Below, piece after piece: positions 1 to 8,538 of a stretch of 64,000 nt of DNA (within the stretch, counting starts at the first letter, position 1; each line of letters opens with the position of its first letter). The stretch is from Bin87 sp965222895 (lineage in GTDB: Bacteria; Chloroflexota; Dehalococcoidia; Lucifugimonadales; UBA3495). The notes beneath the pieces were generated by a model, which was not told the DNA's origin, ran no database searches, and worked only from the letters and a program-made list of their open reading frames with translations. The position numbers were made by a program, and so were the translations under genes. Location of the stretch: contig CBDCVB010000001.1 in the NCBI GenBank assembly GCA_965222895.1, positions 992,001 through 1,056,000 on the forward strand, written 5' to 3'.

Positions 1-466
1 CCAGCTGATTGCCGCCCGCATCGTCCAGCACAATCCGGGTTACGCCGGAGCGGATTAGCGACATGGGCAGCTCGACCCCGATGACACCCGTGCTGCATAC
101 GAGCACATCTTCGGCCGTGATGCCCAGGGTGTCGGCGGCCAGGCGCGTCATTTCCTCGGCATCCTTGTAGCCCTGGGCGCCGACGCAGGTGTTGGCAATG
201 CCGGCGTTGACGATGAGGGCGCGGGCCTTGCCGGTGGCAACCCGTGTGCGGTCCAGATCAACGGTCGACGAACGGATGGTCGAAGTGGTGAACACCCCAC
301 CAACGGAGCAGGGGGTGTCCGAGACCAGCATGGCCAGGTCCAGCTTGTCCTCGCCACGGCTCTTGAGGCCGATGAACACGCCGCCGGCGGAAAAGCCCTG
401 CGGGGAGGTGATGGTACCGTCGGAGATGTGGGTGATTTCTGCGCTGGGCGACGCGGTGCTGGCCAT
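1..466 (-). CDS. argJ: Glutamate N-acetyltransferase ArgJ, N-terminal part (cut by window edge)
   Basis: The reverse strand from the ATG at 466 reads open to the window edge, giving about 155 residues. They include NAGIANTCVG and CSTGVIGVELPM, which match the ornithine/glutamate N-acetyltransferase family (usually about 400 residues). ArgJ transfers acetyl groups between ornithine and glutamate in arginine synthesis. The family is made as a proenzyme that cleaves itself before a Thr; that site lies beyond the edge. The next gene on this strand is over 90 bases upstream, so it may start its own transcript. Confidence 0.9.
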   Translation of the reverse strand, partial: MASTASPSAEITHISDGTITSPQGFSAGGVFIGLKSRGEDKLDLAMLVSDTPCSVGGVFTTSTIRSSTVDLDRTRVATGKARALIVNAGIANTCVGAQGYKDAEEMTRLAADTLGITAEDVLVCSTGVIGVELPMSLIRSGVTRIVLDDAGGNQL

Positions 467-559
467 TGTAAAGCGCTCCTAGCGGGCATGGATTAGCGGC
501 GAAAATGCCGGTTCAATATACCATAGGCGGCGGCGGTTACCACCTCAACTGGAGGCCAT

Positions 560-1027
560 TCATCCGTCGCATAGGTCGGTGCGATTCAGCAAATCTCGAT
601 GGGTGCGGCGCACATCGGAATAGTCAACGGTGGTATAGATGCGTCCACGTGTGCCGGCAATGATCTGCCGATTGCGGAAATCCTCTTGCAAGTCCCGGTC
701 ATTCGTGAACAGCAGACGGGCGCCGCTGACCCGGGCCAATGCCAGAACGTGCACATCGTTAGAGCTGCAAATTGCTTGTGCGCGAATTTCCTCTTCTGCG
801 ATGTTCACATCTACGTCCGCGATCCTTCTGGCACGCCCAGCCTGTAGTCTATCGGTGAAAAACTTTAGGAAATTCGGGTTTTGAGCGAGTTCTCGGAAAA
901 GTGCGCCCCCGGCTACGACGATGCCCCCGTTACCCCGGGCTAGCCAGCGGAGAAAATAAACACCAGCTTCAGTTGGATTGACCCCGAACAATTGGTGAAC
1001 AACATCATTATCGATGATGGTGCACAT
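560..1027 (-). CDS. PIN-like domain protein (putative RNase)
   Basis: This 155-residue protein has a PIN-fold pattern: an early acidic residue (IIDND, D6), NDVHVLALA near 90-98 and FTNDRDL near 107-113. Those positions fit the metal-binding Asp residues of PIN ribonucleases. Its ATG directly follows the TAG of the upstream AAA ATPase (TAGATG), so the two are probably translated together. Pairing with an ATPase suggests a toxin or defence effector, but this is inference. It is less GC-rich than the surrounding metabolic genes. Confidence 0.65.
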   Translation of the reverse strand: MCTIIDNDVVHQLFGVNPTEAGVYFLRWLARGNGGIVVAGGALFRELAQNPNFLKFFTDRLQAGRARRIADVDVNIAEEEIRAQAICSSNDVHVLALARVSGARLLFTNDRDLQEDFRNRQIIAGTRGRIYTTVDYSDVRRTHRDLLNRTDLCDG

Positions 1028-2374
1028 CTACAACCCGATAGACTTCATCATTTCGTCGGTGAAAAACTGTCGATAACCCGGTGGCGCATCCAGCACGTTT
1101 CCCAATTGGTCGATGCGAATAGAGTATATTTTTACGTCCAGATCGCCCGGTTCAAAGTATAGGATTGATACGTCCTCAGGCTTGAGGGCGGTTATCTTAT
1201 CTCGAACGTCCATCCGTACCCGGTCAATAATGTAGTCACTGTGCGTTTCAATCACCAGTTGTCGGCCATTGGCGGCGACGGAGCAGAACAGGGTACCCAA
1301 CGCCGCTTGGGCGCTGGGGTGCAGGTGAACTTCGGGCTGCTGGAGGAGGAGTGCCGGCTGCTGCAAATTGGGTAGCCACTCCTCATTTGCTTTCAGTAGC
1401 TCAACAAGGGCCGGCAGTGCTTGGCTGACGCCATAGCCTACATCAATCAGATTGCGCTGCGGTCCCTTCCGGCGTTTGCCGAATTTCCTAACCTGTATTT
1501 GAAACGGATCGCCGTCGGTTTTACCGAAGGACCTGACTGAAATCTCGTTAAACAGTCCCGAGGCTTGTCCAAATTCTTCCAAGCGGCCTTTAAGTAGCTG
1601 CCACCCACCGGGGTTATTACGATACAGATTAGCCAAATAGCTGGGGATATATCCTCCCGCGGCGTCCTGCGCCAGCAACATCGGGTCGTAGGTGCGACGT
1701 GGGCGTGAACTGATAGGCGCACTGGATAAAGGACGAGTCGAGTACACTCTATGTCCGCGTACCATATCTCGTAACTGCTTTAGTTTCGACGTATCGTAGC
1801 TATCTTTCGACGGGTCAGGCTCGGTCTGACCCGGTTCCGTAATCGTTTCCGATGGGAACCAGATAGACCACAACGAAAACAGTGGGGCACTTTGGTCGTA
1901 AGATACTCCTTTATTGAACCATACTTCCCTTTTGGGTTGTGGGGTGCCTACGTACACCTTCTGCGGTTCTCCCTCTACGCCCTCCGGTATCTCGATGTTG
2001 GCATTGTTGCTGGAAACGCGCCGCGTTACAGGGAAAGGGGTTGTCTGGCGGTTTTCAAAGGTTGCAGTGAATGCTATTTTCTCCCTGTATGTAGTCGGCG
2101 CAGCGTACTCAAAACCGGCGCTGAAGCTTTTCGCCGGCCCGCCTCTGCCGCCGCTGTGGTGAACAATGTCAGCGAAAGAACCCAGGTCGTAGGGTTCTTC
2201 TCTGAAATTTGGCACAACCTCCCGGAATGCCACGTCCCATAGCGCGCGGATCAGCGCCAGGAAGGATGTTTTGCCCGTGCTGTTGGGGCCTACCAGCAAC
2301 GTTAACGGAGCCAAGCGCGCTGTCTGCTCTGCACTGCCGAAGCAGCGGTAGTTCTGGAGGGTTATCTGGTCCAT
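1028..2374 (-). CDS. AAA family ATPase, OLD/DUF3696 type
   Basis: This is a 448-residue SMC-like/OLD-type ATPase. Walker A is GPNSTGKTS at 29-37, following the typical ITLQNYRCFG start. Late in the protein, QQPEVHLHP is the Walker B region, and ETHSDYIIDRVR is the H-loop region seen in DUF3696 ATPases. The residue usually acidic just before PEVHLHP is Gln here. No TOPRIM nuclease domain is visible, so the downstream PIN protein may supply nuclease activity. It starts 15 bases after the coiled-coil gene ends, and base use is less GC-rich than nearby genes. Confidence 0.8.
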   Translation of the reverse strand: MDQITLQNYRCFGSAEQTARLAPLTLLVGPNSTGKTSFLALIRALWDVAFREVVPNFREEPYDLGSFADIVHHSGGRGGPAKSFSAGFEYAAPTTYREKIAFTATFENRQTTPFPVTRRVSSNNANIEIPEGVEGEPQKVYVGTPQPKREVWFNKGVSYDQSAPLFSLWSIWFPSETITEPGQTEPDPSKDSYDTSKLKQLRDMVRGHRVYSTRPLSSAPISSRPRRTYDPMLLAQDAAGGYIPSYLANLYRNNPGGWQLLKGRLEEFGQASGLFNEISVRSFGKTDGDPFQIQVRKFGKRRKGPQRNLIDVGYGVSQALPALVELLKANEEWLPNLQQPALLLQQPEVHLHPSAQAALGTLFCSVAANGRQLVIETHSDYIIDRVRMDVRDKITALKPEDVSILYFEPGDLDVKIYSIRIDQLGNVLDAPPGYRQFFTDEMMKSIGL

Positions 2375-2389
2375 GGGGCTAGTGTAGCA

Positions 2390-2851
2390 CTACCCCTGCT
2401 CCCGCCTTTCCTGGAAGCTGGCGGTTATGGCCTGCTCGGCGCGGCGGCTGTGTTCAGCGATGAACTGCTCCAGTTGGCGGATTTCAGCGGCGGTTTCGTC
2501 TGACACCGGCTGGCTGTTGGACTGCTGCTTCAACCGCGCCAACGATTTGCGCGCTTCGTCCACCTGATGCACCGATTCCAACGCGGCCAATTCGTCCACC
2601 GCCGCCTTCTTTACCGTCTGCAGGCGCCGGCGGTTGTCCTCGGCGTCCTTCAGCCGCTCGTCAACCTCACCCATCGCCGACAATACCGTGTCCAAGGGAG
2701 CGTGGCCGTAGATGGTCTGGCGGGGCATCCGGCGCAGCTGGGTGCGAAACTGGGAGATGGTGGCTTCCAGCTGCTCTTCCTTGTGGCGAATTTCAGCGAG
2801 CGACATACGCAACGCCGCCATCGCCTGCTGCAATTGAGAAATGGATGACAT
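2390..2851 (-). CDS. Small coiled-coil protein of unknown function
   Basis: From the ATG at 2851 this gives 153 residues, mostly charged heptad-like helix (for example LQQAMAALRMSLAEIRHKEE near the start). There is no signal peptide or membrane segment. A TTG 45 bases upstream would overlap the aminotransferase gene and is less likely. It lies between the aminotransferase and the AAA ATPase on the same strand. It could be a structural or partner protein of the ATPase, but no family is recognised. Confidence 0.55.
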   Translation of the reverse strand: MSSISQLQQAMAALRMSLAEIRHKEEQLEATISQFRTQLRRMPRQTIYGHAPLDTVLSAMGEVDERLKDAEDNRRRLQTVKKAAVDELAALESVHQVDEARKSLARLKQQSNSQPVSDETAAEIRQLEQFIAEHSRRAEQAITASFQERREQG

Positions 2852-2879
2852 GATGCAGAATAAGCGCCCGAGGCGAGGG

Positions 2880-3995
2880 TTATCCCTTGAAACCAACCTT
2901 GGGGAGCACGCGCTCCAACGCTTCCAGCACTTCCGTGATGTCGGCCTGTGAGACCCATCCCAGGTGGCCGATTCGGAAGCAGTGGCCGGTGAGTTTGCCC
3001 TGGCCTCCGGCCAGCACCACGCCTTCGTCCTCGCGCATCATGGCCATGAACTTGCCGCCGTCGATTTCCTCTGGCATCTTGATGGCGGTAACGGTGTTGG
3101 AGGCGCGGGACTCGTCGGTGGCGAGCAACTGCAGACCCAGCGACTTGACGCCGGCCCGGCAGTATTCGCCGATGCTGGCGTGGCGACCGTATACCGACTC
3201 CAAACCCTCGCCGAGTATGCGGTCCAAACCGAGACGCAGGCCGTAGAGCAGCGCGACGTTGGGCGTCCAGGGGGTTTGTCCCCGTTGCAACGAACGCTCG
3301 GCAGCCATCAGGTCGAAGTAGAACCGGGGAATTTTGGCATCTTTGTAGGCTTCCCAACCGCGGGCGTTGATGCTGATGAAGGCCAGGCCCGGCGGAATCA
3401 TAAAACCCTTCTGCGAGCCGGTGGCGACGACATCACAATCCCAGCCGTCGACGGGCAGGGGCAGGCAACCGAGGCTGCTCACGGCGTCAACCAGCAGCAG
3501 TTTGTCGAACTCACCCTTGACCACGCGGGCGATGGCCTCCAGGTCGTGGGTGACGCCGGTGGAGGTTTCGTTGTGAGTTACCAGAACGGCCTTGATGGAT
3601 GCGTCCTTTTGCAGTTCGGCGCGAATGGCCTCGGCGTCGATGGCGTCGCCCCACTCAAAGTCCATACGGAGCACGTCGGCGCCGTATCCCTGGGCAATCT
3701 GAACGAATCGGTCGCCAAAGGCGCCGGCGGTGCAGGCGATAACCCGGTCGCCTGGGGACAGGGTGTTGACCACCGCCGCCTCCAGAGCGCCGGTGCCGCT
3801 GGAGGTCAGGATGTACAGGTCATCGTTGGTCATAAAGACCTGCTTTAGCCCGGCGGTGGTTGCCTCAATCAGCTCCTTGAACTCAGGCCCCCGGTGGTTG
3901 ATCATCGGCAGCGACATTTCGGCGATGATGTCGTCCGGTATCGGAGTCGGTCCTGGGGTGCGCAGGTTCTGCTGGGCGATTTTGGTCAAGGTCAT
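2880..3995 (-). CDS. Class V aminotransferase (alanine/serine-glyoxylate type)
   Basis: The product is about 371 residues of PLP-dependent fold-type I aminotransferase. Visible marks are TPGPTPIP and NHRGPEF near the N-terminus, SSGTGALEAAV, the VDAVSSLG loop, and the Schiff-base lysine in ATGSQKGFMIPPG. The ATG at 3995 is chosen because AGGAG lies 8 bases upstream and because it aligns with the family start; the open frame extends 60 residues further without homology. It probably moves amino groups between alanine or serine and glyoxylate; the substrate cannot be read from sequence. Confidence 0.88.
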   Translation of the reverse strand: MTLTKIAQQNLRTPGPTPIPDDIIAEMSLPMINHRGPEFKELIEATTAGLKQVFMTNDDLYILTSSGTGALEAAVVNTLSPGDRVIACTAGAFGDRFVQIAQGYGADVLRMDFEWGDAIDAEAIRAELQKDASIKAVLVTHNETSTGVTHDLEAIARVVKGEFDKLLLVDAVSSLGCLPLPVDGWDCDVVATGSQKGFMIPPGLAFISINARGWEAYKDAKIPRFYFDLMAAERSLQRGQTPWTPNVALLYGLRLGLDRILGEGLESVYGRHASIGEYCRAGVKSLGLQLLATDESRASNTVTAIKMPEEIDGGKFMAMMREDEGVVLAGGQGKLTGHCFRIGHLGWVSQADITEVLEALERVLPKVGFKG

Positions 3996-4146
3996 GGGAA
4001 AGGCTCCTGAGGAGGCGAACAAATTGCGGTATGAAATGCCGGCACAACGCCCAATATTATACCAGCCATTTACGACATCTGATTTTGGGTCGGGAAAGTC
4101 CCAGGGCCTTTCCATTCTCTGGCCGGCGTAGCGGAGCGGCGTGTTG

Positions 4147-4180
4147 ACGACGCGATTGCCACGCTCCGCGCGCAATGACG
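4147..4180. repeat. Dispersed CATTGCGAG-type repeat, single arm
   Basis: A short non-coding copy of a repeat also found at 21795-21901, 36310-36362, 49945-50072 and 63396-63530. Read on the minus strand it has the core CGTCATTGCG, then GGAGCGTGGCAAT. It sits upstream of the aminotransferase gene start. Sequences of this type are common between genes of many bacteria and have no settled function. Confidence 0.6.
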
Positions 4181-4211
4181 AATTGGAAAAACCGAGCGGC
4201 CCTGGGGAAAG

Positions 4212-4790
4212 TTAGCCGAGCAGGAAGTCGGCTACCGTCAGCGTAACATCGGGAAACGCGCGCGGGCTGATGCTGCCGGGAGCCGGAACCACGCGCCGGC
4301 CCTGATACACACCATCCACCGGGTCATCGTAGGCTTCCACCTGCCGCGCCGGCAGGTTGACAATCCACACTTCGGGAATGCCGGCGTCGGCGTAGAGCGC
4401 CAGCTTTACCGAACGGTCGGATGCCAGTGAGCTGTCGGCGACTTCGACCAGTAGATACACGTCGGCCGGCAATGGGTGTCGCCGGTGGTAATCGGGGCGC
4501 AGCTGTAGCACGGCGGTGTCGGGCTGAGGCAGGCTGCGATCATTGAGTTGTACCGGCCCCTGCACCCGAACTCTCGCCCGTCCGCGCAAGTTTTCCTTGA
4601 GCAAATCTTCCAGCCGGTCGGTGCCGTCTGCGTGGGGTTCATTAATGGGCGCCATCGTGATTATCTCCCCATCCAGCAACTCGATACGTTCGTCAGGGTG
4701 GAAGATCCCGGCTGCATCCATAACGAGGAGTTCGGCTACCGTGAACCGGCGGCGGTTCACAATCTGCGGTGGCGGGGCGGTTGTGGTCAT
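4212..4790 (-). CDS. Uma2 family (DUF820) putative endonuclease
   Basis: This 192-residue protein belongs to the Uma2/DUF820 family of PD-(D/E)xK-like nucleases. It has the RFTVAELLVM start, PDTAV at 90-94, LLVEVADSSL at 113-122, and K129 in SVKLALYADAG followed by PEVWIV. D91, E116 and K129 would be the catalytic triad. The family is greatly expanded in Cyanobacteria and Chloroflexota, and its role is unproven. Two more members lie at 7744-8451 and 46831-47403. Confidence 0.85.
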   Translation of the reverse strand: MTTTAPPPQIVNRRRFTVAELLVMDAAGIFHPDERIELLDGEIITMAPINEPHADGTDRLEDLLKENLRGRARVRVQGPVQLNDRSLPQPDTAVLQLRPDYHRRHPLPADVYLLVEVADSSLASDRSVKLALYADAGIPEVWIVNLPARQVEAYDDPVDGVYQGRRVVPAPGSISPRAFPDVTLTVADFLLG

Positions 4791-4806
4791 GGCAAAACCT
4801 CACAGC

Positions 4807-6102
4807 CTAAATGGTATCAGACAGCTGGTTTATCACCAGCCCGGTGGGTAGTTTGGGATAGAAAAACGTGGACTTCGGCGGCAACCGCTGGCCGGCGCTG
4901 ACTATCTCCCGGAACGGCTCCAGGGGGAAGGGTTTGAGCAGGATGGCCAACTGCTGTTCACCCCGATTGACCTGCTCGACGATAGCATCATGGTCGGGGC
5001 TATAGTCGATGTGCTGACCCAGCGCATCGCCCAGGACGGGCGCCAACACCCGCTCCTGCAAGAGCCACGCTTCCGACACGGCCAGCGATCCCCAACCCTG
5101 CCAGTCCAAGCCCGGCTTCAACGTGTACATCGCGGGTGCGCAATCGGAGGCGAAAACGGCGAAACAATGCTGGTTGTGTCCCACCCGCGCCACCTCAGAC
5201 ACGGCTGCCGAGGTACTGCCGGCGGTATCCAGCGGGCGCACATCGAACAAATCATCCAAGCGCTGGCGGACGCTGGCCAACTGCTCCGGCGACAGGCCGC
5301 CCACCACCCGGTGGTAGGGCAGCAGCAGCAGGCCGGGGTCGTCGAACTCGACCAGTGTCATCATCACGTAGTTGGAGGCGGCATCCACGTCGCCCTGCGT
5401 GGTGTCGGTCTGGCTGCGCCGGTAACGCAGGGCAGCCTCGTAGCGGTGGTGGCCGTCGGCGAGAAATACCGGGCGGCTGGCAAAGGTGTCAACCAGCGCG
5501 GACTGCGTATTGGCATCGGCGATTCGCCACACCTGAGCTTCTCCACCGGCCGGTGTGAACGCCTGGGCATCGGGAGCGGCGGCCATAATCCGGTCGAATA
5601 GCTGGCGCAGGTCGCCGGCGGTGTCACGGTACAGCGACATGATGGGGCTGAACTGGGCCCGGCAAGCGTCCAGAAGAGCCACCCGGTCGAGCACGGCCGG
5701 CTCGCGGGTGAACTCGTGGGGAAACACGGCGCCGGCGTCGTAATCCTCCACCAGCACATCGGCGAAGAAACCCAGGTGCTGGTAACGCCGGCCGCCAAAG
5801 TCGTAGGCATGGCGCATCAGGTAGAAACTGGGTTGGTCGTCCCGCAGCAGGGCGCCATCCGCCAGCCACTGCTGGAACAGACGGGCCGCCTGCTGGTAAC
5901 CGGCCTGCGGATCCACCGGGTCGGGCTGCTCGCCACCCTCCAGGTAAACCGCGTTATACGGACTGCGCCGTTGCAATTCGGCTTTGAGGTCCGCGCCAAT
6001 CATGTCGTATGGCGGGCAGACCACATCAGACAGATTACCCACCACGGCGGGGTTGAAGCGGCAACCACGGAACGGACGCAATACGGCCATCGTGTTCTCC
6101 AT
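4807..6102 (-). CDS. DUF1015 family protein
   Basis: This is a 431-residue full-length DUF1015 protein, with VVCPPYDMI near residue 28 and the hallmark FLADGHHRYEAAL in the middle. The family is widespread but of unknown function; the conserved DGHHR suggests a metal- or phosphate-binding site. It ends 16 bases before the Uma2 gene. An ATG four codons downstream (6090) is an equally possible start. Confidence 0.87.
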   Translation of the reverse strand: MENTMAVLRPFRGCRFNPAVVGNLSDVVCPPYDMIGADLKAELQRRSPYNAVYLEGGEQPDPVDPQAGYQQAARLFQQWLADGALLRDDQPSFYLMRHAYDFGGRRYQHLGFFADVLVEDYDAGAVFPHEFTREPAVLDRVALLDACRAQFSPIMSLYRDTAGDLRQLFDRIMAAAPDAQAFTPAGGEAQVWRIADANTQSALVDTFASRPVFLADGHHRYEAALRYRRSQTDTTQGDVDAASNYVMMTLVEFDDPGLLLLPYHRVVGGLSPEQLASVRQRLDDLFDVRPLDTAGSTSAAVSEVARVGHNQHCFAVFASDCAPAMYTLKPGLDWQGWGSLAVSEAWLLQERVLAPVLGDALGQHIDYSPDHDAIVEQVNRGEQQLAILLKPFPLEPFREIVSAGQRLPPKSTFFYPKLPTGLVINQLSDTI

Positions 6103-6191
6103 AAAACGGGTTGGAATAAGACGGATTGGAATGGGACGCTGGTATAGTATAGTCTCACATTCTACAGGGGAGGCCTGCTGATAGCAGAATT

Positions 6192-6542
6192 ATGGTAGCT
6201 CAAACTTACAAAGCAGCGAGCCGTTTCTTGCTTGGCCAGGGGGAGAGCGAACTGGCGCGGGGTGATACGCGCCAGGCGTCTGAAAAGGGCTGGGGGGCAG
6301 CGGCGCAGATGGTGAAATCCATTGCCGAACAGCGGGGATGGGAGCACAAAGGCCATGCCGAGCTGTACAACGTCATCGCCAGACTGGTTGTCGAAACCGG
6401 GGATGATGAAATCCGGCGGCTGTTTGCTGTTGCGGGCAACCTGCACGTCAACTTTTATGAGAACTGGGACAACGCTCCTAACGTAGCCGCCGGGCTAGCC
6501 GACGTTCGCCGCTTTCTGGACAAGCTGGATCCAATGGCGTAA
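6192..6542 (+). CDS. PaREP1/HEPN-like helical protein
   Basis: This is a 116-residue all-helical protein with ASEKGWGAAAQMVKSIAEQRGW and then a conserved LHVNFYEN motif near residue 87. The same two blocks occur in the genes at 15712-16197, 16478-16993 and 32898-33251. They match the PaREP1/PaREP8 family, whose helical layout resembles HEPN domains. HEPN proteins are often RNases or nucleotidyltransferase partners, but no standard RxxxxH motif is clear here. It is a lone plus-strand gene between minus-strand genes. Confidence 0.7.
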   Translation: MVAQTYKAASRFLLGQGESELARGDTRQASEKGWGAAAQMVKSIAEQRGWEHKGHAELYNVIARLVVETGDDEIRRLFAVAGNLHVNFYENWDNAPNVAAGLADVRRFLDKLDPMA

Positions 6543-6617
6543 CCGTCGCGGCCGGGGCACGACGACCGACGCCACGGTACGCTCTTGGGTTCCGGCCGGC
6601 GGCGGAGCGACGGTTAC
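6540..6617. repeat. Inverted repeat between convergent genes, related to 36336-36399
   Basis: The ends GTAACCGTCG (6540) and CGACGGTTAC (6608) are exact reverse complements and could form a hairpin between the convergent PaREP1 and cyclase genes. The interior shares GGGTTCCGGCCGGCGGCG exactly with 36370-36387, with weaker similarity over about 60 bases. It may act as a two-way terminator or be a mobile repeat remnant. Confidence 0.5.
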
Positions 6618-6682
6618 GCAAAGGACTGCATCCAGGACTCCATGAAGGGAGCAGGCAAGGAAGCGGGCAACAGCAAACGTAT

Positions 6683-7606
6683 TTACAGAATCGCCACCGG
6701 GTTCACGGGTGAGCCGGTGCCGCCCGTTACCCGCAACGGGTTGACGGTCAGCATGAACTCGTAGCGGCCGGCGGCGGCGCAGGCTTCGGCCAGGGGTTGC
6801 AGCAGGGCGTTGTCCAGCAGGCCGATGCCGTAGGCGAAGATGCTGCCGTGCACCGACCAGGGCAGGTCGTAGCCGTTGGGCGTGTGGTCCATCATGTCCC
6901 AAACCAGCAGGCAGCAGTCGCTTTGCCGAATGAACTTGAGGCACGATGCGTGGAGGCCGGGCCGCTGCGTGGCGTCGGCGCCCCAGATCGCGTTGCCGTC
7001 GGCATTCCACTGCTCGCGGCCGCTGTACACAATCAGAGCGTCGCCGGGTTCCATCTGCACGCCCTGGGCGGCACAGATGTCGTCCAGCTCCCAGGCGTGG
7101 ACGGGGGTTTCCTGAGTAACGTAGTCGGTGCCCCGATGCCGCGGCACGTCCAGCAGCACGCCCCGGGTGATGATGCCTTCCTTCCAGTGATCGACTGAGC
7201 CGTACTTGGCCCCATCAAACTGAATCATCTCGTTGGGGTCTTTGCCGTTCCACATCCCGTTGCCGTCCCAAACGTGGCACAGGGCATCCAGGTGGGTGGT
7301 GGCGGTGCCGTGATAGGAGATGCCGTAGTAGTCGGTGGACATACCGCCGCCCGGCTCGCGGGGGCCCTTCCGCATATAGTGGATGGCCGGCGTCGGGTTG
7401 TTGGGAGCCGGCGTAACCGGAAACTCGCGGCTCAGCGACACGGCCAACCCGCTTTTGACGAGCCCGGCGGCGCGCAGTCGCTTGGCGTCGTCAACCATAT
7501 TTACGGCGCCCTTCTGGTCGTCCGGGCCCCAGCGGCCCCAGTTCACGTCGTCTTTCAGATAGCCCAGCACTTCCGCTCGGCTCGGCAGTTCACGGCTGGT
7601 AGTCAT
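6683..7606 (-). CDS. Cyclase family protein (kynurenine formamidase-like hydrolase)
   Basis: This 307-residue protein belongs to the metal-dependent cyclase/KynB hydrolase family. The metal-binding signature is clear in YHGTATTHLDALCHVWDG near residues 97-115, in the HxxTHxDxxxH pattern. The acidic VWDMMDHTPNGYDLPWSVH region follows later. Relatives hydrolyse formamide, isatin or lactone bonds; the substrate cannot be assigned. It stands alone on the minus strand, convergent with the PaREP1 gene. Confidence 0.87.
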   Translation of the reverse strand: MTTSRELPSRAEVLGYLKDDVNWGRWGPDDQKGAVNMVDDAKRLRAAGLVKSGLAVSLSREFPVTPAPNNPTPAIHYMRKGPREPGGGMSTDYYGISYHGTATTHLDALCHVWDGNGMWNGKDPNEMIQFDGAKYGSVDHWKEGIITRGVLLDVPRHRGTDYVTQETPVHAWELDDICAAQGVQMEPGDALIVYSGREQWNADGNAIWGADATQRPGLHASCLKFIRQSDCCLLVWDMMDHTPNGYDLPWSVHGSIFAYGIGLLDNALLQPLAEACAAAGRYEFMLTVNPLRVTGGTGSPVNPVAIL

Positions 7607-7743
7607 AATGTTCCCTCCATCACGTTGCGCGTCATTATTGTGGGCGCCGATCTAGGCCAGATTGCCACGCGGCATCTGGAATGGCAAGGGGCGAGAGTAA
7701 GTACCCTTCGGGGCAATCGCATTTGGATGTATTCCTTTGGCGA

Positions 7744-8451
7744 CTAGGGGTCTTGGCGGCGGCGCAGTTCCGCTTCCAGTTGCCGTATGCGGGCTGCGGC
7801 GGCGGCGAGTTCGGTCTCTGCAACAATGCGGGCGTCGGCTTCTTCGTCGTGAGTGAGCAGATAGCGTTGCACAGTGGGATCGTACCAGCGCAGATAACCG
7901 TATTCCCAGCAGACGTAGAGGTTCAGCGCCGCGCTGTATCCCCGGTACTTCGCCCAGCTAACTTCCGGGACCGGTATGGGTTCGTAAACGCCGTTCACCA
8001 GCCGGTCGCCGGCAAGAGCTGCCTGATAGTACTCTCCATCCGTGTCGTCAAAGCGCCAGTATTCCGACGCTCCAAAGGCGGCGTAGTCGCGGCGTTTGCC
8101 CGTTTCGTCGTTCCGGCTGGTGGTCTTGGAGGCGACTTCCAGCACGAAGTCCGGGGGCTTGCCGTGGTAGTCGATGGAGTAGCCCTGCGCAGCCATGACG
8201 ACGCTCCGGTCAACATTGAGAGCAACCAGCAGGTCGGGTATCCGCAGTCCGGCCCGCGCCTGACCAGCGTTCCAGCCCAGGGGCGCTTCGCTGATAACGA
8301 TGGTGTCGGGAGATGAGTCGAAGTGCCGATGCAAAGCGGACATGTGGCCGGGATAATGGAGATGGACCGGGTTTTGCATATCGTCCCTGGGGGGAAATTC
8401 GGGGAACCGGTCTAAGGGGATAACCGGTGGAGCAACGGGCTTGGTGGTCAT
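7744..8451 (-). CDS. Uma2 family (DUF820) putative endonuclease with C-terminal coiled coil
   Basis: Starting at the ATG at 8451 (MTTKPVAPP) gives 235 residues. The Uma2 core shows RIPDLLVAL, then PDFVLEVASKTTSRND, which carry the catalytic D, E and K, and later EYWRFDDT. A final run of about 40 residues (ETELAAAAARIRQLEAELRR) is predicted coiled coil, a common Uma2 extension. The open frame extends 21 codons upstream without homology. It is the second of three Uma2 genes in the window. Confidence 0.83.
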   Translation of the reverse strand: MTTKPVAPPVIPLDRFPEFPPRDDMQNPVHLHYPGHMSALHRHFDSSPDTIVISEAPLGWNAGQARAGLRIPDLLVALNVDRSVVMAAQGYSIDYHGKPPDFVLEVASKTTSRNDETGKRRDYAAFGASEYWRFDDTDGEYYQAALAGDRLVNGVYEPIPVPEVSWAKYRGYSAALNLYVCWEYGYLRWYDPTVQRYLLTHDEEADARIVAETELAAAAARIRQLEAELRRRQDP

Positions 8452-8538
8452 GGCGGGCCTCGTAGGGCGGCAAGCGCGTCCGCGTCGTTTCAGGTCGGCC
8501 TGGTATGAGAGCAAAGTAAGTGAGGTGCCGAGGGAGTA

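Noticed and set aside
2964..3848. A 294-codon open frame on the plus strand
   Set aside because: It is antisense to the class V aminotransferase and has no domain signal; it is a GC-rich shadow frame.
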